A stretch of 64,000 bases of DNA from CAZPHI01 sp964586425 (GTDB lineage Bacteria; Bacillota; Clostridia; Lachnospirales; Lachnospiraceae): positions 1 to 64,000 of the forward strand of contig CAZPHI010000004.1 in NCBI GenBank assembly GCA_964586425.1, written 5' to 3'. Below the pieces are notes generated by a model. That model saw only the letters and a program-made list of their open reading frames with translations, made no database searches and was not told where the DNA came from. Of the stretch, positions 32,986-43,377 are shown piece by piece; the stretch's first letter is position 1; every line of letters begins with the position of its first letter. The position numbers were made by a program, and so were the translations under genes.

Positions 32986-34980
32986 ATGGAAAAGAAACCT
33001 TATTACATTACAACAGCTATTGCTTATACATCAGGCAAACCTCATATTGGTAATACTTACGAGATCGTACTTGCAGATAGTATTGCAAGATATAAAAGAT
33101 TAGAGGGATATGATGTAAGATTTCAAACAGGAACAGATGAGCATGGTCAGAAAATCGAATTAAAAGCCGAGGAGGCAGGAATTACACCAAAGGAATTTGT
33201 AGATAATGTATCCGGAGAGATTAAGAGAATATGGGACCTTATGAACACTTCTTATGATAAATTCATTAGAACAACAGATACAGATCATGAAAAACAGGTT
33301 CAGAAGATATTCAAGAAATTATATGATAAAGGTGATATCTACAAAGGATTCTATGAAGGAATGTATTGTACACCTTGTGAGTCATTCTTTACTTCATCAC
33401 AGCTTGTAGATGGAAAATGTCCTGACTGTGGCAGAGAAGTTCAGCCAGCTAAGGAAGAAGCATATTTCCTCAAATTAAGTAATTATACAGATAGACTTAT
33501 TAAGCATATCGAGGAACATCCGGAATTCATTCAGCCTGAATCAAGAAAGAATGAGATGATGAATAACTTCATTAAAGCAGGACTTCAGGACTTATGTGTA
33601 TCAAGGACATCTTTCAAATGGGGCATCCCTGTTTCTTTTGATGACAAACATGTTATATATGTATGGATTGATGCACTTTCAAACTATATCACAGGTTTAG
33701 GTTATGATTTAGATGGAAATAACGCAGTAGAGTTCAATAAATACTGGCCAGCAGATCTTCACCTTATTGGAAAGGACATATTAAGATTCCATACAATATA
33801 TTGGCCAATTATGCTTATGGCACTTGACCTTCCACTTCCAAAACAGATATTTGGACATCCATGGTTACTTCAGGGTGATGGTAAGATGAGTAAGTCAAAG
33901 GGTAATGTGTTATATGCTGATGACCTTGTTGATATGTTTGGTGTAGATGCTGTTAGATACTTTGTTCTTCATGAGATGCCATTCGATAATGATGGTGTTA
34001 TAACATGGGAATTAATGGTAGAGAGACTTAATTCAGATCTTGCGAATACATTAGGAAACCTTGTTAATAGAACAGTTGCAATGAGCAACAAATACTTTGA
34101 TGGCATGGTTAATCATACAGGTGTTAAGCAGTCTGCAGAAGTTAGTGCAGATGGAAGCGATGAAGATTATGATGCAGACTTAATTAAAGTAGTTACAGAG
34201 ACAAAAGCCAAGGTCGCTGCAAAGATGAAGGATTTGAGAGTTGCCGATGCTATGACAGAAATCTTCACACTATTTAAGAGATGTAACAAATACATTGATG
34301 AAACAATGCCATGGGCACTTGCCAAGGAAGATAGTAAGAAGGATAGACTTGCAGAAGTATTATACAATCTGGTAGAAAGTATAACTATTGGTGCAAATCT
34401 TCTTGTTCCATATATGCCTGAAACAGCAGAAGGAATATTTGGACAGTTATATCCAGATAATGCAAAAGCTGGAGTAAGAGAATACGAGGATCTCGACAAA
34501 TTTGGACTTAGAGCTAATGGAATTAAAGTGATTGAAAAGCCAGAGATATTATTCGCTAGATTAGATCTTGAAGAGGTACTTAAGAAAGCCGAAGAAATTA
34601 AGGCGGCACAGGCAGGTCCTGCAGAAGTTACTTATCCGGTTGTTGAGAAAAAACCAGAGATAACAATTGATGATTTTGATAAAGTTCAGATTCAGGTTGG
34701 CGAAGTATTAGAGTGTGAACCAGTTAAGAAAGCAAAGAAACTCCTCGTGTCACAGATTCGTGTGGGTGATGAAGTTCGCCAGATAGTATCAGGTATTTCT
34801 GCTTATTACAAACCAGAAGAGATGGTTGGTAAAAAAGTAGCAGTTATAACTAATCTTAAACCAGTAAAACTTTGTGGAATTGAATCACAGGGTATGATTC
34901 TTGCAGCAGGTGATGATGATGGTAATCTTTCAGTACTTACAGTAGATAAGGATATAGTAGCAGGATCAGAAATCAGATAA
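32986..34980 (+). CDS. metG: Methionyl-tRNA synthetase
   Basis: 664-residue class I synthetase that charges tRNA-Met. 'KPHIGNTYE' is the HIGH motif, 'CTPCESF' with 'CPDCGREV' the zinc knuckle, 'DGKMSKSKGNVLY' the KMSKS loop. The C-terminal 110 residues ('IDDFDKVQIQVGEVLECEPV' onward) are the EMAP/tRNA-binding OB domain used for dimerisation. It is controlled by the Met T-box directly upstream. Confidence 0.97.
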   Translation: MEKKPYYITTAIAYTSGKPHIGNTYEIVLADSIARYKRLEGYDVRFQTGTDEHGQKIELKAEEAGITPKEFVDNVSGEIKRIWDLMNTSYDKFIRTTDTDHEKQVQKIFKKLYDKGDIYKGFYEGMYCTPCESFFTSSQLVDGKCPDCGREVQPAKEEAYFLKLSNYTDRLIKHIEEHPEFIQPESRKNEMMNNFIKAGLQDLCVSRTSFKWGIPVSFDDKHVIYVWIDALSNYITGLGYDLDGNNAVEFNKYWPADLHLIGKDILRFHTIYWPIMLMALDLPLPKQIFGHPWLLQGDGKMSKSKGNVLYADDLVDMFGVDAVRYFVLHEMPFDNDGVITWELMVERLNSDLANTLGNLVNRTVAMSNKYFDGMVNHTGVKQSAEVSADGSDEDYDADLIKVVTETKAKVAAKMKDLRVADAMTEIFTLFKRCNKYIDETMPWALAKEDSKKDRLAEVLYNLVESITIGANLLVPYMPETAEGIFGQLYPDNAKAGVREYEDLDKFGLRANGIKVIEKPEILFARLDLEEVLKKAEEIKAAQAGPAEVTYPVVEKKPEITIDDFDKVQIQVGEVLECEPVKKAKKLLVSQIRVGDEVRQIVSGISAYYKPEEMVGKKVAVITNLKPVKLCGIESQGMILAAGDDDGNLSVLTVDKDIVAGSEIR

Positions 34981-34998
34981 TATAATAAAGCTTACAAA

Positions 34999-35051
34999 TC
35001 AGCCAATTCAGTATCGATGTGTATTCACACAAAACTGCATTGGCTGAATTA
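34999..35051 (+). other. Hairpin between metG and tatD
   Basis: TCAGCCAAT and ATTGGCTGA form an imperfect long stem with an inner GTGT-ATTC-ACAC hairpin. There is no T tract, so it may be a processing or partial stop site between the two genes. Confidence 0.4.
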
Positions 35052-35076
35052 GCAATTAATAGTAGGAGAAAAAATT

Positions 35077-35856
35077 ATGATATTTGAAACGCATGCACAT
35101 TATGATGATGAAGCATTTGACCAGGATAGAGACGAGCTTATTGCATCAATGCCGGATAATGGTATTGAATGCATTGTAAATGTTGGAGCGAACATGGACA
35201 CTTCAAGAAAAAGTATTGAGCTTGCTGCAAAATATAGTTATGTATATGCGGCGGTTGGTGTTCATCCATCAGAGACAGGAAGGCTAACAGAAACAGATAT
35301 GCAATGGCTTCTTAACGAAGCGAAAACTAATCCCAAGGTGTTAGCGATTGGAGAAATTGGACTTGATTATTATTGGACAGAGGATAATCCAGAAGATAAG
35401 GATGGTCAGAAAAAGTGGTTTAGACGCCAGATTGAGTTAGCAAGGGAAGCAAAAAAACCAATAATGATTCATTCAAGAGATGCTGCACAGGATACTTATG
35501 ATATTATGAAAGAGATGAAGACGGATGAGATAGGTGGAATAGTACATTGTTTTTCATACTCAAAAGAGATGGCAAAACAATTCTTAGACCTTGGCTTCTA
35601 TCTTGGTATAGGTGGCGTAGTAACATTTAAGAATGCCAGAGTTGTTAAAGAAACTGTTGAAATGGCTCCAATTGAGAGAATAGTACTTGAAACAGATAGT
35701 CCATATCTTTCACCAGAACCAAATAGAGGAAAAAGAAATAGTTCACTTAATATTCCATATGTTGCAAAGAAGATTGCTGAGTTAAAGAATATGGAATATC
35801 AGGATGTAATTGATATTACTACTCAGAACGCTAAAAGATTACTTTCACTTTCATAA
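35077..35856 (+). CDS. tatD: TatD-family metal-dependent DNase/hydrolase
   Basis: 259 residues. 'FETHAHYDDEAF' carries the first HxH metal pair, 'AIGEIGLDYYW' the Glu, 'PIMIHSRDAAQDTYDI' and 'GIVHCFSYS' the next His ligands, and 'VLETDSPYLSPEP' the final Asp. TatD proteins are 3'-5' exonucleases or D-aminoacyl-type hydrolases. The place after metG is a widespread Firmicute order. Confidence 0.93.
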   Translation: MIFETHAHYDDEAFDQDRDELIASMPDNGIECIVNVGANMDTSRKSIELAAKYSYVYAAVGVHPSETGRLTETDMQWLLNEAKTNPKVLAIGEIGLDYYWTEDNPEDKDGQKKWFRRQIELAREAKKPIMIHSRDAAQDTYDIMKEMKTDEIGGIVHCFSYSKEMAKQFLDLGFYLGIGGVVTFKNARVVKETVEMAPIERIVLETDSPYLSPEPNRGKRNSSLNIPYVAKKIAELKNMEYQDVIDITTQNAKRLLSLS

Positions 35857-35900
35857 ATTAATATATTTACATTTCGTTAACACAATCGAAAGATAAGTTC

Positions 35901-35909
35901 TGCTATAAT
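35901..35909 (+). promoter_or_regulatory. Extended -10 promoter of the two-component operon
   Basis: TGCTATAAT, a perfect extended -10; no convincing -35 at normal spacing. A leader of about 60 bases follows. Confidence 0.5.
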
Positions 35910-35978
35910 ATACACATAGCTAATAAAAAACGATAATAATCTACAAATTATCAGTTACTAAGATAACTGGAGGATAAT

Positions 35979-36659
35979 ATGAGTAATAGCAATATTAATA
36001 TAAATAACAAAATTTTGATTGTTGAAGATGAAAAACCTATCTCGGATTTGATTGTAATGAATCTGAAAGTAGCAGGATATGACACAATTACGGCATATGA
36101 TGGTGAAGAAGCAAAGAATATACTTCTAGATGAGCCTATGATAGATTTGGCATTATTTGATGTGATGCTTCCCAAAATAGATGGCTTTGAATTATTGGAA
36201 TATGCTGTAAAGAGGGAGATACCAGTAATATTCCTTACTGCGAAGAATGATATTAATTCGAAGATAACAGGGCTTAAGGGTGGTGCTGAGGATTACATTG
36301 TAAAACCATTTGAACCATTAGAGCTTCTAGTTAGAATTGAAAAGATACTTGATAGACAGGGAAAGCTTAGTACACAGCTTAACTTCAAAGATATAACGGT
36401 TAACACAAAGGACAGGATTGTATGTAAGAAAGGACAGCAGGTTAATCTAAAACCACTTGAATTTGATATTCTTGTAATGCTTATAAGGAATAAAAATAGA
36501 ACAGTAACCAGAGAGAAGCTTCTGTCGGAATTATGGGGAACGGATTATATTGGAGAAACCAGAACCCTGGATGTGCATATGGCACAGGTTAGAAAAAAAT
36601 TAGGACTTCATGATAATATAGTTACAGTCCATAAAACAGGTTACCGATTGGAAGAGTAA
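35979..36659 (+). CDS. OmpR/PhoB-family response regulator
   Basis: 226 residues. The receiver domain (11-125) has the acidic pocket Glu16/Asp17, phospho-acceptor Asp61 in 'LALFDVMLPKIDGFELL', Thr in 'FLTAKND' and Lys in 'YIVKPFEPLELLVR'. A winged-helix DNA-binding domain follows (about 130-226, 'LKPLEFDILVMLIRNKNRTV', 'TLDVHMAQVRKKLG'). First gene of an operon with the sensor kinase and a lipoprotein. Confidence 0.95.
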   Translation: MSNSNININNKILIVEDEKPISDLIVMNLKVAGYDTITAYDGEEAKNILLDEPMIDLALFDVMLPKIDGFELLEYAVKREIPVIFLTAKNDINSKITGLKGGAEDYIVKPFEPLELLVRIEKILDRQGKLSTQLNFKDITVNTKDRIVCKKGQQVNLKPLEFDILVMLIRNKNRTVTREKLLSELWGTDYIGETRTLDVHMAQVRKKLGLHDNIVTVHKTGYRLEE

Positions 36660-36694
36660 CTAATTATTTCTACATATGATCAGGGAGGAATACA

Positions 36695-38179
36695 ATGCAT
36701 TTTTCAATAACGCTAAGAACGAAGATTACTATATTCTTTATCCTGACTCTTGTAGTAGTAGTATATGCCTTTAATATGCTTGTTATGGAGCAGGCATGGC
36801 AGCAGACGATAGATATTAGGAAAAGTGATACTACTGATGCTCTTGCAGATGAACGTACAAAATTCATATCATTGATGAATGAAAGTGGATATTATTACAG
36901 CAGTAAAGATGAGACAATATATTATTATTCCAATGAAAAGACGGCAATAGATGACAGTAACAGATATGTTATGGAATTGCTTGCAAAGTATTATTTTCAG
37001 CAGAATTCAAAAGCAGGAATGATACTTATGAGAGGCGATGAAACAATATATAATAATACATTCGTTAATCCTTATGAAACATTCCAAAAAGTGAATACTT
37101 CTGAAGAAAAAAGTATAGAGATTAAGAATGCCGGAGAATATTATATACTTGCAAAGCAGGATACAGGCTTTGAAAACTATACAATATACTACGCAAACGA
37201 AAGTACAAGCCTATATGATAATATGAATAATCAGGAACGCAGGGCATATCTTATACTTATTTTTAGTATAGGACTTGGAGTTATAGGAATTATATTCTTT
37301 ATGAGGCAGTCCTTTGCGCCATTGGATGAGTTAAAGAAGAACGCTAAAAAGATTGAAAATGGTGATTTTGACTGCAGATGTGAGATTAAAAGATATGATG
37401 AGGTCGGAATTGTTGCCAATTCATTTAACGAGATGACCGATGCGATTCATCTATATATAGACAAGCTCAATTCCGCTCTGGAACAGCAGAAGCTATTTAT
37501 CGCAGGTGCAACTCATGAGTTCAAAACACCACTTACATCACTGATTGGATATTCGGATACATTAATTAATACAAAGCTTGATGAAGAATCAAGAGATATT
37601 GCACTTAACTATATTAACAAAGAATGTAAGAGACTTGAAAAACTGATTCAGAAGCTAATGACTGTGCTTACAATTAGTGGTAATGAACAGATAGATAAGG
37701 AACCAGTATACATAGAAGATTTGTTTAAAAACCTGCAGGAGATATTAAAAGAAAACAGCAGAATCCGTCAGGTTAACACAGCATTTGTCAATAATAATGC
37801 AGGATATATAGAAGGCGACAAGGATTTGCTTATAAGTGTTATGGTTAATCTGATTGACAATGCAATGAAGGCATCATTGCCTGGAAATGTTGTTAACATT
37901 GAGGCGGGAAGATGTACAGATAAGAATGAGGCTGTGTATATAAAAGTAATTGATCATGGCGTAGGTATTCCTAAAGAAAGCATAGAACATATAACTAATC
38001 CATTCTATATGGTTGATAAATCAAGGAGTAAGAAGCTTGGTGGAACAGGACTTGGATTGACACTTGTATCTGAAATTGTAAAGGTTCATGGAGCGGTTAT
38101 GAATATAGAAAGTGAATCTGGAAAAGGTACATGTATTACGATTATATTCGCTGGGGAGGAATCACATGATAAGATATAG
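36695..38179 (+). CDS. Sensor histidine kinase
   Basis: 494 residues. Two membrane segments (about 10-30 and 184-204) flank a 150-residue extracellular sensor. HAMP follows, then HisKA with His274 in 'GATHEFKTPLTSLIGYSD', and HATPase with 'VNLIDNAMKAS', 'VIDHGVGIPKESI' and 'GGTGLGLTLVSEIVKVHG'. It should phosphorylate the preceding regulator. Its end overlaps the lipoprotein start by 14 bases. Confidence 0.95.
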   Translation: MHFSITLRTKITIFFILTLVVVVYAFNMLVMEQAWQQTIDIRKSDTTDALADERTKFISLMNESGYYYSSKDETIYYYSNEKTAIDDSNRYVMELLAKYYFQQNSKAGMILMRGDETIYNNTFVNPYETFQKVNTSEEKSIEIKNAGEYYILAKQDTGFENYTIYYANESTSLYDNMNNQERRAYLILIFSIGLGVIGIIFFMRQSFAPLDELKKNAKKIENGDFDCRCEIKRYDEVGIVANSFNEMTDAIHLYIDKLNSALEQQKLFIAGATHEFKTPLTSLIGYSDTLINTKLDEESRDIALNYINKECKRLEKLIQKLMTVLTISGNEQIDKEPVYIEDLFKNLQEILKENSRIRQVNTAFVNNNAGYIEGDKDLLISVMVNLIDNAMKASLPGNVVNIEAGRCTDKNEAVYIKVIDHGVGIPKESIEHITNPFYMVDKSRSKKLGGTGLGLTLVSEIVKVHGAVMNIESESGKGTCITIIFAGEESHDKI

Positions 38180-39512
38180 AAAAATCAGAATGATAACTAT
38201 GCTTTGTCTCCTTATAATGGTTATGGCCGTATTAGGTGGATGTGGTAACAATGTATATGATGCAGTAAGCTACAATAATGAGAATGGCGCTGAGAATGTA
38301 GGCGCTAAGTTAAAACAGGCAGGTGGCGGTGTACATATAACGTCTGTTGATAAGGTAATTGATATGGAGATACCAGAATTTTACAGGACCTCAATTGCCA
38401 ATAATGACAACACGGTTAATTTATTCTCATCTACCTACATCTTCAAACCGAATACAAATAAAGTAAGTTCATATAGCATGGCGGCGAGAAATATATCAAC
38501 AGAAGAGATAGAAAACTGGAAGAGCATGTATATGGCGGATGTCGATATTGAATTGACTGATGCAACAGATGCGGATGACAGCCTAAGGGATATAGCATAC
38601 TATAATGAAGTTAATGATGAATATGGTTTGGTTGGAGTTACAAGGTGTTTAGAGATTAATAATCCTGAAGATGGATGCAATTCGTATATTAGATATACAG
38701 CATTTCCAGGGAATATCAGGTTAAGTCAGGAAGATTATGATATAGTTCCGGATGGTGTGATGAACATTAAGTACGAGAGTGGCGATACTTCAGATTATGT
38801 GTTATCAAATCTAGCAACAGAAAAGATTGAGTTGACACAGTATGCTGCAAAGCTGCAGGCAATGGATGTGGCTAAGCAGTTGGTAGGAGATGATTTTTCG
38901 CTTAGTAATCAAACGAGTGCATCTATCTATCTTCCGTCATCGCAGATTGTTGATGATGCGGGCAATGCTGTGTATCAGGATTACAGGTGGGTACGTGGTT
39001 ATGACTTCTATTTTGGAAGATACATGAATGGTTTGGGATATAACTATGCACGTGGCAACGATTATTCTGAAAACGAAGATGGATATAGTGATAACTGGCA
39101 TGAGGAATATTTTCATATATTTATTTCAGAAGATAATATAAGTATTGTAGAGTATATGAATGCGGGCGAGATAACAGAATTAATTACTAATCAGACTAAG
39201 ATGCTGAAGTTTGGGCAGATTAAGAATGTATATGAGCAGATGGTAATTACAACGCATGCTAATCTTATACGTAGACAGAGCATTAATAGTGAGGCACCTG
39301 TGAAGGGACAGCTTTGTCAAATTAATGTGGAACAGGTAAAGCTCGGATATATGATGGTTGTTGATACTAATGATACAAAGAAGGCATATCTTTTGCCAGT
39401 GTGGGATTTTTATAAAAGGTATGATGTGACAGATGAAGACAGGTATATTCTGTCGTCGCTTACAATTAACGCGGTGGATGGCAGTATAATTGATAGAAAT
39501 AGAGGCTTCTAG
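38166..39512 (+). CDS. Lipoprotein of unknown function linked to the two-component system
   Basis: 448 residues. The signal peptide ends in a clear lipobox ('VLGGC', Cys about residue 27). The rest is a soluble extracellular domain rich in Tyr, Asn and Asp; no enzyme motif is seen. The ATG at 38166 lies inside the kinase gene with GGGGAGGA before it, so translation is coupled. It could be an accessory ligand sensor for the kinase. From memory, related operons in Lachnospiraceae carry such proteins, but I cannot name the family with confidence. Confidence 0.75.
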   Translation: MIRYRKIRMITMLCLLIMVMAVLGGCGNNVYDAVSYNNENGAENVGAKLKQAGGGVHITSVDKVIDMEIPEFYRTSIANNDNTVNLFSSTYIFKPNTNKVSSYSMAARNISTEEIENWKSMYMADVDIELTDATDADDSLRDIAYYNEVNDEYGLVGVTRCLEINNPEDGCNSYIRYTAFPGNIRLSQEDYDIVPDGVMNIKYESGDTSDYVLSNLATEKIELTQYAAKLQAMDVAKQLVGDDFSLSNQTSASIYLPSSQIVDDAGNAVYQDYRWVRGYDFYFGRYMNGLGYNYARGNDYSENEDGYSDNWHEEYFHIFISEDNISIVEYMNAGEITELITNQTKMLKFGQIKNVYEQMVITTHANLIRRQSINSEAPVKGQLCQINVEQVKLGYMMVVDTNDTKKAYLLPVWDFYKRYDVTDEDRYILSSLTINAVDGSIIDRNRGF

Positions 39513-39573
39513 ATTTTTGCATAATAAAGGTGTATAATACAGGAATGTATTTTTAGTAGATTGGTGAGTAATT

Positions 39574-40389
39574 ATGCAGAATGATTTTTTTGATATTGAG
39601 AGTAGATTAAAAGATGGGTGTACATCAATTGAAAAGTATCAATTTTCCGGAGACGAAAGCATTAGATATATTAGTATCCCGGAAAGGATTACCGAAATTG
39701 GTGCACACGCATTTTTTGACTGCGCTAATTTGTATAGAATTGATATGTATGATCGAATAACAGATATTAATGATGGAGCTTTTAAAAACTGTGATAAATT
39801 AAGTGAGATTAATATTACCAGAGTTCCAGGCGGAAGTTTGGCTTGTTTGAAGGATATGTTATATGAGTGTAATCAGGAACTGAAGATAACAATACATTAT
39901 GAAGATGGAGATGCACTGCTTTTATTTCCATATTATTTGCATGACTTTGATGAGAATACACCGGCTAGAATTGTTACGCAGGTAACAGTTGGATCGGGAA
40001 TGCATTATCGTGAGTGTGTGAGCCGCAAGGAAATTAATTACTTTGAGTATGATACAGCATTTAACATTGAAAAAAGTATTGATGTATGCGAATCAGCGTA
40101 TAAGATTGCGCTGTATAGAATTAATTATCCATACAAGCTGAGTATGGGGCTCAAGGTTAAGTATATTGAATATCTTGAAGCAAATAGGCTGGAAATAGGC
40201 AGACAGATTATTGATAATGTGGATATGGACAAGTTGGAACTTTTGCTTAATTGCCCAATATGGAATAGAGAATCAATGGCAGAATTAATTGAGATGGCAA
40301 GAACTAAAGGACGTATGGAATGTGTCAATGTTCTTATGAGATGTCAAAAGGAAAAGTTTGGAGCAGTAAAGAAGGTATTTGATTTTTAG
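39574..40389 (+). CDS. BspA-type leucine-rich repeat protein
   Basis: 271 residues without signal peptide, so probably cytoplasmic. The N-terminal third has two to three LRR_5 repeats ('IPERITEIGAHAFFDCANL', 'DRITDINDGAFKNCDKLSEI'). The rest is helical, with ankyrin-like helices at the end ('MAELIEMARTKGRMECVNVL'). BspA repeats bind proteins. It heads a three-gene set with a DUF2201/VWA protein and an AAA ATPase, 23 bases apart, and may provide target recognition for them. A TATAAT lies at 39533. Confidence 0.78.
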   Translation: MQNDFFDIESRLKDGCTSIEKYQFSGDESIRYISIPERITEIGAHAFFDCANLYRIDMYDRITDINDGAFKNCDKLSEINITRVPGGSLACLKDMLYECNQELKITIHYEDGDALLLFPYYLHDFDENTPARIVTQVTVGSGMHYRECVSRKEINYFEYDTAFNIEKSIDVCESAYKIALYRINYPYKLSMGLKVKYIEYLEANRLEIGRQIIDNVDMDKLELLLNCPIWNRESMAELIEMARTKGRMECVNVLMRCQKEKFGAVKKVFDF

Positions 40390-40412
40390 TGTTAATGAAA
40401 GCGAGAAAGTGA

Positions 40413-41786
40413 ATGGAAGATAGAGGCGTTAATGCGAATGATAATACGCATGATACTGCGCGGGCGAATGAGTCGTTGTGTATTGAAGTATTAAATTCAG
40501 TCAGAGATGAGCTGTATATTGCTATGCGTTATATGTATGTACCATTAAATAGTGTGAATTATGTAATGGACAGAAGAAGCACATATATGGGATGTGATGG
40601 CAGCTCTATATATTATAATCCTACGATAATGCTTCAACAGTACAAATTTAATCCTAATAATGTATGTCGAGCATATCTGCATATGATTCTTCATTGTATG
40701 TTTCGACATCCGTTTGATGAAGTTGAAAGAAATGAGGAGTTATGGAGTATCGCATGTGATACTGCGGTGGAATATATAATAGATGAGCTTCCGCATCAGT
40801 GCATACGAAAGCTTATGAGCGATTACAGAGAGCTGACTTATGAAAGGCTGAAATCATTAATGCCGGTAGTAAGTGCGCAAAATATATATAATTATCTGAC
40901 AACACTGGATCAGTTGGCTGTATATAAGATGGGGGAAGAGTTTCTTGTTGATGACCATCAGTTCTGGAAGAGTAAGAAGGAAGAAAAGGAACAGCAGAAA
41001 CAAAATCAACAGAATGATAATCAGAATGATGACAGGGATTCGGAACAAAAACAACAGCAGAAGAAACGTTGGAAATCGATAAGCTCAAAGGTGGAGACAG
41101 CGCTTGGAACATATGAGCGTAATATTGGTGATGAAAAAATGAGTATTATAGAGCTATTGGCATCGGCTAATGAGAATCGTCCAACGTATAGAGATTTTCT
41201 TAGGAAATTCGCAGTTATTAGAGAGATAATGGATGTAGATATGGATGCATTTGATTATGGTTTCTACAATTATGGAATGCAGATGTATGGAAATATGCCT
41301 CTTATTGAGGAACTTGAGTATAAGGATGAGGCAAGAATTGAAGATTTTGTAATTGTGCTCGATACATCAGGTTCATGTTCGGGTGAATTAATTCAAAGAT
41401 TTGTGGATGAAACATATCAGATTCTGTCCGAAACGGAAAGCTTTTTTGATAAAATTAATCTGCATATAATTCAATGTGATAATGAGGTACAGGAGGATAT
41501 CTGTATACACTCAAGAGAAGAACTTGAACAGTATAAGGATAATTTTGAGGTAAAGGGTTATGGTGGTACTGATTTCAGACCGGCATTCGAGTATGTGAAT
41601 GAGCTTATCAGAGAAAAGAAATTCAAACGCTTGAATGGTCTGCTTTATTTTACGGATGGACACGGAGTATATCCTGGTACTCAGCCTGGATACAAAACAG
41701 CATTTATCTTTGTAAGAACAATGGGACAGGTTATGGATGTGCCAGCATGGGCGATGAAGCTTGAATTAGATGATACACCACTATAA
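40413..41786 (+). CDS. DUF2201-type protein with degenerate metallopeptidase and VWA-like domains
   Basis: 457 residues. The N-terminal domain resembles a DUF2201 putative metallopeptidase, but the zinc motif reads 'HMILH' (90-94) in place of HExxH, so the catalytic Glu is replaced by Met. A charged Gln/Lys-rich linker (about 185-225) follows. The C-terminal VWA-like domain has MIDAS residues 'DTSGS' (from Asp317), Thr386 in 'GYGGTDF' and Asp415 in 'FTDGHG'. Such proteins work with MoxR-type ATPases, one of which follows. The ribosome site is weak. Confidence 0.8.
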   Translation: MEDRGVNANDNTHDTARANESLCIEVLNSVRDELYIAMRYMYVPLNSVNYVMDRRSTYMGCDGSSIYYNPTIMLQQYKFNPNNVCRAYLHMILHCMFRHPFDEVERNEELWSIACDTAVEYIIDELPHQCIRKLMSDYRELTYERLKSLMPVVSAQNIYNYLTTLDQLAVYKMGEEFLVDDHQFWKSKKEEKEQQKQNQQNDNQNDDRDSEQKQQQKKRWKSISSKVETALGTYERNIGDEKMSIIELLASANENRPTYRDFLRKFAVIREIMDVDMDAFDYGFYNYGMQMYGNMPLIEELEYKDEARIEDFVIVLDTSGSCSGELIQRFVDETYQILSETESFFDKINLHIIQCDNEVQEDICIHSREELEQYKDNFEVKGYGGTDFRPAFEYVNELIREKKFKRLNGLLYFTDGHGVYPGTQPGYKTAFIFVRTMGQVMDVPAWAMKLELDDTPL

Positions 41787-41819
41787 TAGTAATATAATCT
41801 TAGAATATTGGAGAAAACT

Positions 41820-43349
41820 ATGGACATTAAAAGAGCAAAACAGGAAATTATAGATACGGTACAGGCATACTTAAGAAAGGATGCAAGAGGACAGTATGTA
41901 ATACCGTCATATCGTCAGCGTCCGGTTATGCTGATGGGTGCACCTGGTATTGGTAAGACTGCAATTATGGAGCAGGTGGCAAGAGACTGCAATATTGGTC
42001 TAGTGTCATATACTATGACTCATCATACAAGACAAAGTGCGTTGGGATTGCCATACATTGACAAGAAGACTTACCAGGGAAAAGAGTATTCGCAGACGTC
42101 ATATACGATGAGTGAAATCATTGCTTCTGTTTATGAAAAGATAGAGGCGACGGGTTGTCCGAATGGCATCCTTTTTATTGATGAGATTAACTGTGTATCA
42201 GAGACACTGGCACCAGTTATGCTTCAGTTTTTACAGTGCAAGACTTTCGGTAATGCTAAAGTGCCGGAAGGCTGGGTAATTGTCGCAGCGGGTAACCCAC
42301 CAGAATATAATAGAAGTGTAAGAGAATTCGATGTGGTAACGCTTGACCGTGTAAAGATGATTCATATAGAACCTGATTATAATGCGTGGAAACAATATGC
42401 ATATGAGAATAATATACATGGTGCAATTATGGCGTATCTTGAAGCAAAGCAAGAGAATTTCTATTCAATAAAGAATACTGTTGATGGAAAGCAGTTCGTA
42501 ACAGCAAGAGGATGGGAAGATTTGTCTAATATTATGTTGGTTTATGAGGAGATGAAGATTAGCATTGATGCTCAGTTGATAGAGCAATATGTGCAAGATC
42601 CTGCAATTGCAGTTGATTTTGCGAATTTCCTTGAATTATATTATAAGTATGAGAAGGCTTATAATATTGATGACATAATTAACGGAAATTATGCGGATGG
42701 ACTTGTGAAAAAGATTAAAGAAGGTGCATTTGATGAGAAAATAAGTGTTGTTGGTATGATTATCAGCAGGCTGAATAAGATATGCATGGAAGAGTATCTG
42801 TTTGATCAGATTACGACTAAGGTTTATGAGGTATTAAAGTATTACAATTCAAAGATTATGCAGGATGTTGATCTTCATGCTCTTGACTGCTTAAAAGAGA
42901 TTGCATCTGATAGAAGATTACGATACAATAAGTCAAAGGAAAATGGAATGCTTGGTGGAATTAAGGAGCTCACAGAATTCGATGTACTTTCATATATTGA
43001 TAGTTATGTTGCAGTACTTTCACAGGCTATGCTGGAGAATGCGCAAGGCGAAGCTGTTACGGCTGCTGAAGCATTTGAAATAGTGAGAAATGAGTTTGTT
43101 AAGTTATCACAGCAGCGTGAAGATAAGATTGAGCAGGCATCAACTTCATTAAATAATGCATTCGATTTTTGTGACAAAGCATTCGGACAAACGCCTCAGA
43201 TGGTTTTGTTTGTAACTGAACTTGCAGCAGGATTCTATACACTTAAGTTTATTCAGGATAATGGATGTGAGCGTTATTACAGTTATAATCAGGATTTTAG
43301 CGGAGATGACAGAAGAAAGAAATTAATGGAACAGATTACAATAAATTAA
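41820..43349 (+). CDS. MoxR-type AAA ATPase
   Basis: 509 residues. Walker A 'GAPGIGKT' (40-47), Walker B 'GILFIDEINCV' with sensor 1 'IVAAGNPPEYN'. The C-terminal 250 residues are helical. MoxR ATPases remodel or insert cofactors into partner proteins with VWA domains, matching the preceding gene. The ATG at 41820 follows TTGGAG; that TTG itself is in frame but is the ribosome site. Third gene of the LRR/VWA/ATPase set. Confidence 0.88.
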   Translation: MDIKRAKQEIIDTVQAYLRKDARGQYVIPSYRQRPVMLMGAPGIGKTAIMEQVARDCNIGLVSYTMTHHTRQSALGLPYIDKKTYQGKEYSQTSYTMSEIIASVYEKIEATGCPNGILFIDEINCVSETLAPVMLQFLQCKTFGNAKVPEGWVIVAAGNPPEYNRSVREFDVVTLDRVKMIHIEPDYNAWKQYAYENNIHGAIMAYLEAKQENFYSIKNTVDGKQFVTARGWEDLSNIMLVYEEMKISIDAQLIEQYVQDPAIAVDFANFLELYYKYEKAYNIDDIINGNYADGLVKKIKEGAFDEKISVVGMIISRLNKICMEEYLFDQITTKVYEVLKYYNSKIMQDVDLHALDCLKEIASDRRLRYNKSKENGMLGGIKELTEFDVLSYIDSYVAVLSQAMLENAQGEAVTAAEAFEIVRNEFVKLSQQREDKIEQASTSLNNAFDFCDKAFGQTPQMVLFVTELAAGFYTLKFIQDNGCERYYSYNQDFSGDDRRKKLMEQITIN

Positions 43350-43377
43350 TGATTTTTACCACAGAAAGGACAGGTAA

